Origin: Apostichopus japonicus
Taxonomy: Eukaryota > Echinodermata > Holothuroidea > Aspidochirotida > Stichopodidae
Reading direction: 5' to 3'
Assembly: GCF_037975245.1 (NCBI RefSeq)
Contig: NC_092565.1
Location: 13,359,499-13,423,498 of the forward strand
DNA: 64,000 nucleotides
In this document: positions 44,001-54,500 of the stretch, piece after piece
How positions within the stretch are numbered: the stretch's first letter is position 1
Layout of the letters: the number at the start of each line of letters is the position of its first letter
The notes under the pieces: model-generated
The model's database searches: none
What the model was told of the DNA's origin: nothing
What the model saw: the letters and a program-made list of their open reading frames with translations, nothing else
Made by a program: the position numbers and the translations under genes

Positions 44001-46362
44001 TAAACAGCACTTTCCTTCTACTTCCATTACTAGAGAATGGGGATGGGTATATATGTTACACATACATAAGATACAAAACAAGTCTGGGTGATTTTTAAAA
44101 GCTACATTGGTACTGTACAACCAAAAGAAAGATGCTATTCAAGAGAATGGACCTTACACAGGCTAGCCACAAAAGTGAAAGTAAGTCCTATAGGCCTAAC
44201 GATCATCAACAAAACAGAGAGATTTGATTGGTGCATGATCTGTTGGGCGAGGGGGGATTGCAAATTTTGATCAAAGTTTGTAGAATCTACAGACTTGTTA
44301 AAACATCTGGCAAATTTTATTCAGATCAAAATGTTTAACGACAGATAACTTAATAAAAATCATGTCTATTAATATGAAAATTGCATAGAATGTTGTTATT
44401 TTCACTGAGCTTTTAGGGCAGTAAGCTGGAAAGTCAAGGTTAAAATTTGGCAAACACACATTGAAACTTTAAGATACATGGTTTTAAAGTCTCAATTGCT
44501 GTTTGCTGATGAATTTTGGAAAACAAACTTCCGAAGTATATTTTGATTGAAGTAATTGTAAAATCTACGCACTTGTTAATAAATCTGGCGAATTTTATTC
44601 AGCTCTAAAATTTTTAATGACAGATAACTTAATAAAAATAATGAAATTTGATATGAAAATTGCATAGAACGCAGTGTCATTTTCACTGAGCATTTAGTGC
44701 AGTAAGCTGGGAAGATTGAAGTTTAAATTTGGCAAACAAGTACTGAGACTTTAACTTACAATGAATGTAGCATGTATTTTTCTCTTCCATAAAAGTTTCT
44801 GCCACCAGGTTGTCATGAGATAACACCCTTCCACAACCCCTGCCCCCACCCCCGACTCCCACAAACTAAAGACACAACCTAGCCAGAACAACTTGCAACA
44901 GACTCACATCTTGAATGTCACACATCTGTGTCCATGCATAGACTTGATGAGGCGGAGGGAAAATATTGTAGGACTTTCTCTCCACTGACAGAAAGTCTTG
45001 AAGCTGTAAAAAGGAAAGTAGCTCTGCTAATTTAAAGATGATGCTAAATTTGAGAAATAAACCAATTATAGTTAAGACATCATTCTACAACACTTAACAG
45101 TTATTACTGTAACTAAGCTTAATCTTGCACCTTGTTCAACGGAGCACAGAAAGAGTGGCATGTGTGTTTGACAGGTTTTGTTTCCATGGTTTCTAAGTTG
45201 TCATGGTGTCGGACACAAACAGAGCAAGGTATTCTCACTGAATTTTGGCTTTCATCCAGCTACAGCATGCCCCCTTTGAGTTTCAGCTTCCCTTTAAGCT
45301 AAACTGCCGATATTTGAATTATGTAAAAAGCAAAAGAGAAGAATTTAAGGGCAGGTTGCAATTCTATTTCCTTAGGATCTGAAACTATGAACTGGTCTTT
45401 ATCATCCTGGCAGGTTAAATTTTCAGGGAGACCTCTTTGAGGCAGTGCTAACTTTTGCTATATCTGTATAAGAAACTTTTAGTGGAATTGTGAACATGAC
45501 ATATTGTTCTAGATATTTATGGGAAAAAAAATCTGCACCCCCCCCCAAACCAAGAAAATATGGTTTAGCAATCAACAAAAATACAAACTAGCACTAAATA
45601 TGAAATCCAACAATCCTTAAGTTTTAATGAACTGCTGACATTTCCAAGAGTAAAACATATATATAAGAGTACATTCACTCTATCAGGTTATGCATTGCTT
45701 CCCAATTTCTAAATCGCTAACTGAATCAGCAGTCTGTATTCTATAACTGGACATCCAGCCACTATGGCTCATGAATCAAAGCCTCTGATTTTTGCAACAA
45801 TTCTCAAACCTGATTACTCTTGTAGCAAAACACTGATGATGATTGGTCACGTTCTCAGTATTAAAGCTAGCTAGGTCATCTGTATTGCCTCATGTAAATA
45901 TGCTAGAAAGTTAGATAATGGTCACCTACAGTAGCTGTGCTCAAATTGCACCACTCCATGCATTTCACTGCCAAATGTCTTAAAGTACTTAATCTACACT
46001 GAGATACCTTAACAAATTTTCTACATTCTGAAAATCCTCAAATGAGTGGGAATAACATGGAGAATTGAAGCCTCCCGGAAGATACCCTAGCTTCTCAATA
46101 TTTTGAAGTCATGTAGCAACTGATACGCAAGGCCTTATTATGACATCTGGCTTTTATAAAAGCGTTATCTTTTCAAACGGCTTTTGCCACATAACTTACT
46201 TATTTGTAATCTATAAAGAACTTTAAGAGGTTAATTTTGCTTTCAGAATACCTCAAGGAAATATTGCTCGCAGAATTCATTAGAAAGAGCCATAGCCCAT
46301 GATGGGTAGATTCCCAGACTCTCTGGGAGGGATACAGCATTGTTGGCCTGCATACTCTGCAT
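38041..46362 (-). CDS. UNG copy 1: uracil-DNA glycosylase paralogue with Asn at the catalytic position
   Basis: Exons on the minus strand: 46,252-46,362 (from the first in-frame ATG), 44,908-45,003, 43,916-43,970, 42,508-42,550, 41,708-41,796, 39,395-39,591 and 38,041-38,187; all junctions after exon 1 are GT-AG and in phase, giving 245 residues. It keeps uracil-pocket residues (Tyr of PYH, Phe of SFSV, Asn of LLLNTV, His of HPSPLS). The water-activating Asp of GQDPYH is Asn (codon 43,944-43,946). Other changes are PLPRS for the Pro loop, WGSDAQ for WGSYAQ, and Arg-Leu for Tyr-Arg after HPSPLS. Exon 1 lacks the RPA-binding-like helix, and its acceptor (AG to AA) and the ATG used in copy 2 are gone, with stops in frame just upstream. 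It is either a pseudoenzyme or a gene early in decay; frames alone cannot decide. Confidence 0.85.
38312..38578 (+). mobile_element. tRNA-derived SINE inserted in UNG copy 1 intron 6
   Basis: A tRNA-like head with A box TAGCCTAGTGG and B box GGTTCGATTCC is followed by a 170-bp body and a (CATA)n tail. The 5' end shows a doubled GATTGTATAGC. The site is flanked by a short ATTTG duplication. UNG copy 2 has the uninterrupted site (TTTTATTTGCAACTTG near 51,810), so the SINE arrived after the duplication. The open frames seen on both strands here belong to the SINE and are not genes. Confidence 0.88.
38791..39150. mobile_element. TTAA-flanked MITE, copy A
   Basis: This 360-bp element has ends AGGGTGTGAAGACTCGC and, inverted, AGGCATTGAAGACTCGC. 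It is bounded by TTAA at 38,787-38,790 and 39,151-39,154. TTAA targets are the mark of piggyBac-type transposition. UNG copy 2 holds the empty site TTGTTAAAAGGTGCATT near 52,000, with a single TTAA. No transposase is encoded. A second copy lies at 48.6 kb in the opposite orientation. Confidence 0.9.
40085..41690. other. about 1.6 kb present only in UNG copy 1
   Basis: Intron 5 of UNG is about 1.9 kb in copy 1 but about 240 bp in copy 2, and most of the difference is this block. I saw no terminal repeats, target duplication, tRNA-like head or reverse-transcriptase motif in it, so it could be an unrecognised insertion in copy 1 or a deletion in copy 2. Confidence 0.5.
42034..42196 (+). mobile_element. 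5'-truncated LINE 3' tail in UNG copy 1 intron 4
   Basis: The block starts with GGGCCCATTGGAAATGGGCC and ends in GAATAAAACAAAC with an (AAAC)n tail, the layout of a heavily truncated non-LTR retrotransposon 3' end. Copy 2 reads straight through the site (ATACAAAACAAACATATATC near 53,070), so the insertion postdates the duplication. The AAAC-rich target hides the exact target duplication. The LINE family is inferred from the tail style and is not certain. Confidence 0.7.
43029..43631. mobile_element. hAT-like MITE in UNG copy 1 intron 3
   Basis: The 603-bp block begins CAGGGCTCATTTTGAAG and ends with the inverse of CAGGGCTCAAATTTCACC. The termini fit non-autonomous hAT elements. The flanking 8-mers TCATCATG and TCATGGTA match only in part, so the target duplication has decayed or the ends are slightly off. 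Inside, GGTTGTCC recurs several times. It is absent from copy 2, and it lies within a small inverted segment. Confidence 0.6.
44267..44757. repeat. tandem duplication in UNG copy 1 intron 2
   Basis: Two diverged copies of about 215 bp (44,267-44,480 and about 44,545-44,757) share runs such as GACAGATAACTTAATAAAAAT and CAGTAAGCTGG. I did not find the pair in copy 2. Confidence 0.75.
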
Positions 46363-46840
46363 TTGCTCTGGATGTAGAGAATGGAGATGAGCTTCATGTG
46401 AAGTGTTCGGCTTCTCTGATGTCAAGTTTTATCACAATTCACAAACACACAGCACCACTGAAAATACAGAACATCAACTTCCATTAAATTAGCATATTAA
46501 CACTTTGTACTATAAGAATCAGTGACTGGAAGTACAGAGGTATCTATTGTCCGTAACCTTGTTACCCTAACCTTGTCACATGTAAACACTGATCTGTACC
46601 CTAACTAGTTAGTGTACAGCTGGATCATACAGTGCACGTAAGTGCATGTAAACGATGAATGTGCTTTTCCTTACATACTTCAGGGCACTGGTTCTAAATT
46701 TGAGCCAAACACTCTCCTAAAAACCTACCATACACAAACAAATGGCGATTCACTGCTGTTTATGCCGGGGGTGGATACGGACTGAATAAGACACAGAACG
46801 AGAAATGACGTTCCTCCATAGAAATTGAAGTAGGAAGAGT

Positions 46841-47189
46841 CAGCGGCGTAGGAAGGTACTTTTGAGTGGGTGGGCTGAAGACTGATGGCCAGCCTGGGGG
46901 AGGGGTCTAAGGGGAGGGGGTGTCCCCCTCCCCTTTGGATTTTTTTGCATATCCAGGTGGCCTCAGATACAATTTGGTGCAATATAGCACACTTCAACAC
47001 CCACTCCATTTTGTAAACTTAATTTTGTATTTTTTTGGACTTAGATGCAATTTGGTGCTCCAAATGAGATTTTTTTTCTCATTTGGAAATGAAAATGGGG
47101 TTTTCTGACTTGCGAACCGGGGGGGGGGGGGGGCGGAATGATACATTTTTCACTGGGGGGCTGGCGCCCCCCCGGTTCCTACGCCCTTG
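46841..47189. mobile_element. hAT-type MITE with CAGCGGCGTAGGAA / CAAGGGCGTAGGAA ends
   Basis: The 349-bp element is flanked by a perfect 8-bp target duplication GGAAGAGT (46,833-46,840 and 47,190-47,197) and has inverted ends ending in GGCGTAGGAA. Internally it holds the same GGGGAGGGGG...CCCCTCCCC tract and AGATGCAATTTGGTGC core as the DPCD intron element, inverted, plus a long run of G. The two elements are members of related hAT-derived families. It lies just upstream of a THAP-like exon. Confidence 0.9.
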
Positions 47190-47344
47190 GGAAGAGTGAC
47201 GTCATGCGACATATATATTGAAGCCACTCTTCCAACTGGTGGAGCTTTGCTTGTACTGTACGGAAAGGAAGTGCCAGCGCGTAATACAAACACTAAGTCT
47301 TTGATATAACTTAAGTGATAAAGTTGACATATAAGTCACTCAAA

Positions 47345-47423
47345 ATGGTGATATCGTGTGCAGCATTTGGGTCGTCATAAACAAATACAGTCAAAAACGT
47401 GGCAGTGGACTGCAGTTTCACAG
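47345..47423 (+). pseudogene. THAP-domain first exon remnant
   Basis: An ATG in good context begins MVISCAAFG, as in THAP zinc fingers (Met-Val-x-x-Cys start). In a shifted frame the exon continues NKYSQKRGSGLQFHR up to a donor CAG|GTAATT, matching the usual end of the first THAP exon (FHR, with FP to follow). Two extra bases between the blocks break the frame and the second zinc-binding Cys is not seen. No second THAP exon (FP...W block) was found within 2.7 kb. It could come from a host THAP gene or from a P- or Kolobok-type DNA transposase, which also start with this domain. Confidence 0.55.
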
Positions 47424-47528
47424 GTAATTCTTAGGAAGTGATAGTAGAAGCAATAACATAGGAATCTAATTACTTTACTTGTGTCGTCTGCCCAACTGCT
47501 GTATTGTTATATTCACCGGACCTTGGAT

Positions 47529-47554
47529 CAGGGAGTTGTTATAACTACTCCCTG
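47529..47554. repeat. 26-bp near-perfect palindrome
   Basis: CAGGGAGTTGTT and its inverse flank a TATAAC centre with one mismatch. A sister palindrome with the same arms lies 530 bp to the right. Confidence 0.8.
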
Positions 47555-48058
47555 CTTGGATATAGTTAGCCTATAGGCCCCAAGACAGACTTTGTTTGTC
47601 CTTTCAGATCTGCGATATGACTAAAGTCTAATAACAACAATCATCACCACCTTATGACATGTTACTTACAACTGTATCCATAACGATAGATCCACATACC
47701 AGAATAACATGGATGAAGATTATGTCCTGGGTTTATCAGTTAACAATTCAATACTAGCTCCATGGTCAAGCCTGCCTATAGAAAAAAAAGTCCTCCTCAA
47801 ATTCACTCAAGCATTAATAATTTGTTACTTGATAGCATTTACTACCCTAAGTACTGTCATTAGATTCATCCTTGAGCACACCTCATTAATTGACCAGTCA
47901 CCTGCATGATTGTAAACACAAACTTGTGCTCTAATGGCCAGAACTACTTTCCTGTGTGTGAAGACAAATTTGGCTTGACCACTGAAATAAAACACTTTTG
48001 TTTAATCATGAATTTGTTCAGAGAAGCGTTTAGTATGGCTAGCATTACCAACTCCAAT

Positions 48059-48086
48059 CAGGGAGTTGCTATGGAACAACTCCCTG
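48059..48086. repeat. 28-bp near-perfect palindrome
   Basis: CAGGGAGTTGCTAT and GGAACAACTCCCTG are near-perfect inverted arms. Both this and the 47.53-kb palindrome are preceded by AT and followed by CT. Confidence 0.8.
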
Positions 48087-48611
48087 CTCCAATCTACCCC
48101 TGGTTTGGACAAATACAGGGGACCTGGGTGGTATTTCAGTGCTATAGGCAGGGAAAGCCGTAATGATGGAAAATAAGCTATAAGTATAACCTAACTTAGG
48201 CCTATGTACGTAGCCTTGCGCTTGCCCTTGGTCAGGCTAACTTATGTTAGCGTAAAGAAGTTTTCCGTCTATTAATATATCTAGAATGTACAACTATTTA
48301 AACACATATCCTCCATGTGCAACATATATTCCGAACACTGTAATTTAAATGTGGCAAAAGGGCGTAAATAGTATAGGCCTGGCCAGTAACCTGAATTTTG
48401 AGGCCTAGCCAGGTATGGTATTCTTAAGTCAGGAATATAGTACTTACTACTCTGTCTCTGTTGTGAAAAGTACACCTACTCTTTCGAGAAAACTGGTAAA
48501 ATCAAGTACAATTTCAAAGTCGAGTGCTAAATGTATGTATGAAGACGCACACATGAACTGGCTTTTTGCCGTACAACGCACTGCGCACTTATATAAGGCT
48601 TCACTTCTTAA

Positions 48612-48965
48612 AGGCATTGAACACTCGCCCCAACCCGCGTGCCGCCCTCTAAAAATAGTTAACTTTCCGTTGCTTGCAAGTGAAGTTGTTTCTTGTCGCT
48701 ACAAAATGAAGAAATGTAATGAAACTTGATACCTTGTTATCTTTCATCAGGACGTGAGATGTATATCGCTGCTATGTACACTGTGTTGTGGGTATTGGCC
48801 GTAGCTGCATGTATTGACTGTACACTAGTGTCTAAATACCGACGGTAGCAATGTGTGTATTTTCTGTGATCGATGGTGATGTCTAACACTTCTGTTACAC
48901 CTCATTCGAAACTAGGACAGATTACCTGCATCAGACCTTTCTTTGTGCACGAGTCTTCACTCCCT
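48612..48965. mobile_element. TTAA-flanked MITE, copy B (inverted relative to copy A)
   Basis: This 354-bp relative of the 38.8-kb element has ends AGGCATTGAACACTCGC and, inverted, AGGGAGTGAAGACTCG. It is bounded by TTAA at 48,608-48,611 and 48,966-48,969. It runs in the opposite orientation to copy A and differs from it by scattered substitutions. Confidence 0.88.
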
Positions 48966-50126
48966 TTAAACACACAGCGATGCACTCTGTCAGCATTCTT
49001 CCTACAATTTCTATTGCTAGTTCAATTTCAGCTATAGTAGCCATATATTACCATGTGATGATCTTCTGTCATCTACTGGGGGTACTGCATCACAATTAAT
49101 TGCTCCCATTGACTTACACACTCTAAACTCGTCACTTTCCAAGGCCGACAGAGCACAGATAGAAGTTTTTCGACTGACATGTCCTGCCCACCATATGATA
49201 GCAGATAGCTAATTCATAAAACATTTTAACTTTTGCCACCATGACGGTTTAGATTTTGAGCTAGAAGAGCTCACAGTTTATCTTAGTGCTCCCCTTCACA
49301 TATGCCAGCTGTCGTTGCGGAATCTTCTTGTTTCACTAAAGAATTTCTAAATTAACTTAAATCACTGTCAATCCTCCAGATTTTGGACCATCAGTAGTTT
49401 ATTTCATCCTCTTCAACATAAAAAATAATGGTCATGGCTCAGAAAATGCCAAAAGAAAATCAACACAGTAGGGCTCTTTAGTGCTATTTTCCGACAATGA
49501 TTAACCTCTCGGGCGGACGTGCACTAGTCTCATTGTGGTGCGATACCTGGATACGTCACTCAGGGTTGTAATTGAGTAATATAGAATATATGCATGTATG
49601 ACATCTCCCTTCTTTTGGAAGAATATGAAACTTTGAACTGTGAGAGATATTATCAGATGATCAACTTGTTGTTTCAGTTGCCTGCTATAACAGGTTTAAG
49701 TTAAAATGTTCATTAAGTAAAGACTTATCATTAAAATTGTATCTCGTTTGTCTTTGCTTTAAGAATGTACTTGTGGCACGTGAATATTTGGATTGATTGA
49801 ACCAGGAAATTCAAAAATGTAAGACTAAAGCATTCACGACTTGTAGTGCGTGAATACGAACAGAAAAGTAAAAGAATCGTTACCCCGGATCTAATGGGTT
49901 AGGACTGCCACCAGGGTGTTTGTCTATAGGGCTGCAAGAAGGAGACTGAGAACATATAAGTCAAACAGCTCAATTGGCAAATATAGCAAGCGCCAGCTGT
50001 GAACGTATGTTCCTACATAGGCACGCATGTACACATATAGTGTGCATTTAGGTGCTTGTAACTTTTATTGAACGCCAATTTAATAAATTTTGTAGGGGTA
50101 CCTATTTTCCGAGCAACTGAATGAAT

Positions 50127-50170
50127 CTTCTTCCCAAGCATCAGCGTCTGGTCTAGGACTTCATATTCAG
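50127..50170 (+). pseudogene. relic of the MIC60 last exon
   Basis: About 44 bp match the end of the true MIC60 exon at 35,985-36,028, including CAGCGTCTGGT and CATATTCAG, with small indels. The stop codon context is lost and unrelated sequence lies upstream. It marks the left breakpoint of the duplicated block. Confidence 0.85.
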
Positions 50171-51548
50171 AGAATTGGTGGACATTTTGCCTCGATGAAA
50201 TATAATTATGCACCTATCAAACAATGGTTGTCCTAAACCGGAGTGGAAGGACAGGTATACGCTATCAATTTTGTGTTAAAGGAATTGTCAGAGGTATGCA
50301 TGGGAATCCAGGACCGTGATGCTGTAAAATCTTTCATTGAAATGGGGGTTGTGTATACATATCAGCTCACTTTATATAAAAAATAAACAAACTGAGGAAT
50401 ATTTGATAGATAAAACTGAAAATACACTTTACATAACAGTTTATTTGCATGTTTAATATGGCAAAAAAAGTAGAAATAGTTACAAAAGTAAATTTACAGA
50501 TAGTTTAAAAGGTTGGGTATGATGATGTATAAATACAAAGTGCATAAAACATGGGATACATTTGTCAATCATGTCACTGAATCCAGCCTAAACAACATAA
50601 AAGTAAGAAACTAAACTACAAAGAATGACAAATATGTATGCAGTAAATAATAAAACAAAAACAAACAAAAAGTGAACTATTCTTCAACTATGTACAATGA
50701 ATGCTTTCACTTTGAAGCAACAGTTTAGTTTGGCTATTATTAAAAGTTCTCAAGTATCCCCATCAGATATGCTAGCCTTGCACTTGTTCACTAAGAAGAC
50801 GGCTTGTATCTCCAAACCCTCATAATTAACGGATGAATTACAAAACCGCCACTCATGGGATATCTTCTTGCCACTCATGGGATATCTTCTTGCCACTTGA
50901 GAAAAGTGAAATGGAATGTCAACAAGCTCTCAATAAATTATCCCCTCAACATCTTAATACCTATCACTGTTAACCAACACAATGTTATTTATATAGAGCT
51001 TTAGGAAGGTTCATAAGTGCAGTACTCTCTGCAGTAAGCTGGATGTTCTTACTTCTTATTCTCATATTTGAACACTTGACTTTCTCAATGGGTATCAAAA
51101 GTATAATTAAACTTGACGAGGTGAAATCTAGCGTGACAGTCCCTTAAGCAATTTATCTTCACAGAAACTAGTTTCCCTTTCTCAAAAACCTACCCAAATT
51201 GATTTCAACAATTGATGAATGTTTACATTATTTGTTGTGGAAGACTGCAAAGGATTCTTTTTTTCTTTTCATGAAAACTTCAACCAATATTGATATTTCT
51301 TATCTTCATAATCTTAATTTCAGACTGAATGCTTAAAAAGAAAAAAAATTAGGCTTTCGCTATGGTAACGTTAAGTAATGCAAGCAGGATGAGTCACTCC
51401 ATGTTACTCACTTCACTATGAGACAAAAAGGCCTGTAATGACTTCATAGTTTCTACTAAAGGAACCATCTCTTGAGCATATGGTATGATATATGAAAGTA
51501 TACGCCAGTTCTCCACAGATCCAGTTCTTAACAGATCAAATTCTGTTT

Positions 51549-54500
51549 TCAGTCATTTAAGCTGGACCAATCAATGGGCTTCTTTTCAGATTTCTGTAAA
51601 TATTCATTAGCCTTTGAAAAGTGCCCACAGCCAAGAAATCCACGATAAGCAGACAAGGGAGATGGATGGGTCGACTTCAAAACGCAATGACGTTTCTGAA
51701 TGGATGATAAAGAAAAACAAAAGAATTTTGAATATTTTTAAGTTTATTCAAACCTCAAGAAGGTTGTTTGGTAGTGCCTAATTTGTAATTCTGACCCTAT
51801 CGTCTTTTATTTGCAACTTGACTGCAAAACATGTAATCATTTCTGAGTTATTTACGACTTTACTCCTGTTCCACAAACTCACTCTCCCTAACATCACTGC
51901 TAACTACATGCAATCATTTAACAGAATGCCAGATATTTCAACACACTGTTAAGCATAATTAGTTGCAATTCATGCGGCAGGGAATTAAACCCGTTTATTG
52001 TTAAAAGGTGCATTATGGGAAAACCTGAACTGTTATAACTGAATCATCAGCCCCAAAATTCATACTGAAAATACAAATGGATTTTGCTGTTTGTCAAGTT
52101 GGAAAGAGAGGCGTCTGCAGTTGTTTTCTGCCAGTAGATATTAAGACCATCAATATCAAGATACTTAACTGATGGAAAAAATAGCAAAATGTGCAAAAAT
52201 GGGAATTTGACGTTAGCAAGTAAATTCTAAGCACATGCTATTTTCTTACTCTATTCTTTAACTCTAGGCATGACTTGAAAATCATGATACGACAATGTGT
52301 CTACTCACTGTATTTATGATAGCGCCCTTCTTTTGGGCGTAAGAACCCCAAAGCATGAAGACGATTTTTTCCTGATTTTTGTTCAACCAATTGATCACGG
52401 CATCTGTGAATTTTTCCCACCCTTTGTCTTTGTGAGAATTCGGTGTGTGCGCACGCACAGTGAGTACAGCATTCAACAAGAGTACACCTAGGAGTCGGAT
52501 GGAAACACAGAGAGAGAGAATGAGAGTGTATTCACGATGTTAACTGTACGACAAATATCATAAAAAATTCATGGAATCTTTCAACATTAAAAGAAAACAG
52601 AACAAACAGAAAACTAGTAAGATATATATACTTCTAAAGGTGAGGAGTCAAACCGCTCGAAGCAAGGAAAATTTCCCCAACTTTGGCGCCTTTTACACAC
52701 TTTGAAAGCAACTAGCTTGATAAACATACCTTGTTTGGCCCAACCAGTCAAGTTACCATGTCCTGGATGTTCAAAGCCTTTAATATCTTTCGCAAGTTCT
52801 TTGTACATGTTTTGCAGGCTGAAGGGAGATTATGAAAAGGAAAGTAATTAAATTGACTCCCTTTATTCATTTTCACCATACTCAAGCTCCATTGCATTAC
52901 CAATGGCAAAATGATGTGAATACCTGTCACAAGGTCCAGCCAAAATTTATAGCATACAATAAATAAACTATATCTCATTATCTTGAACCTTCCTCAAGAA
53001 ACAATTTACCCAGCTTGATAAAGCTGCCTCATTATTCAAGCTGAAGGTCATAGGCCAAGGGATACAAAACAAACATATATCACCATGTTCATCTGTATAA
53101 TGTTGTTATAGCGAGATATAATACAACTTCATGATTATTCATGCACCACTTGCACTACTTACAACGGTAATTTTGAGAATAAATCAGTAAAGTGCAGGCA
53201 CTGTGTGTTAAATGTGTTAAATGTTGTGTTAAATGTGTTAAATGTTGTGTTCTTTTTTTGTACCTACCATACTGTTCATACTGTCCTAACCAATAACAAC
53301 ACTTATAACACATTCACATAAAAATGTAAGTGCTAAATAACATAGAGGATCTTAATTTTCCATCAGTGATTTGGCTGATATCATGTTTTTCTCCATAACT
53401 GTCAAATTAGTTTCTCCCATATTTCATTAAGTTTGAAGAAATTTAGTTAACCATGTATCAATAAATATTGAATGTCACCAACAATTTCATTTTGAACATG
53501 ATTATGTAGTCAAAATCATAAAGCCACATGTTAACTCTTTACCTTGGGGGTGGCTGTATCCCTTGTGGAACACTAAAGCATAGTCCTGAATAAGAGGAAG
53601 AGAGGTAATGAACATGCATTTAATAAACATTGATATTTCATAGTTCGTCATCACAATTCATGGTACAAACTTTAAACAGTTATTCATTAGAAGTTCAAGA
53701 AAATATATTGACTGGTACAATAAGTCGTCGGATAAGATCTATGATTTTCATCAAAATACAAACTTTGACAAAATTTCTCTTATAAAGACAAAGGCTTTGT
53801 ACATTATAGTATGAAAAGAACATAACATTTCCAACCCAATAACCATGACGATGCCACTCAGGTAGTTTGTATTCTAGCAAATTTGTCCTAACAGCAAAAA
53901 ATGGAACAGGACAACAGGTAACTGAAACTGTTATGCAAAAGTTTGGAAATGTAGACACTCTATGTCATGCATAGCAATAATCTACAACATTGGAAACCCT
54001 TCCCCCAATCCCCTCCCCCTTCCTTTTTTCCAACTAAGAGCGATATCTACCAACCAATCAAAACTCACCATGAGCCTGTCTGACATTATGATATGGATCT
54101 TGACCCAAGATAACAACTTTCACCTGTCAAATGAAGAAACAAAGGTTGGCAAAATAAACACGCTTTCCTCTTACTTCCATTACTAGAGAATGGGGATGGG
54201 TATATATGTTACACATACATAAGATACAAAACAAGTCTGGGTGATTTTAGGAGATTTTGGAGACAAATATCCACAGTCCTACCACATCATAATTATATAC
54301 GACGACATATGAGTAAAAGGAGAGAATGGGTCATATGATATTACAATCAGTTCTAAGGCAATACTAGTCGTGAGTCAATTACTTTTCTCAGACTGTCCAA
54401 CTGTCAAAGTTTTGTGATTTACTAGTCTTTGTGGCCTCAATGACTTCCCAAAGTTCTGATATATAAACCCCTTCGAAAGGAATCTATAAACAGTGGCATT

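Larger units (their letters stand above)
35985..46745 (-). repeat. segmental tandem duplication, left copy (UNG copy 1)
   Basis: This block matches 50,127-56,825 in the same orientation, from the tail of the last MIC60 exon through the UNG 3' UTR and all seven recognised UNG exons to about 320 bp upstream of exon 1. Aligned noncoding parts are visibly similar over hundreds of bases, for example 36,960-38,030 against 50,460-51,540. The left copy is longer because it carries several insertions. Confidence 0.93.
47424..50126. other. spacer between the UNG copies
   Basis: No supported gene. It contains two similar short palindromes (47,529-47,554 and 48,059-48,086) and a TTAA MITE. Open frames at 47,906-48,163 and 48,415-48,729 resemble nothing known; the second lies partly in the MITE. 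Confidence 0.5.
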
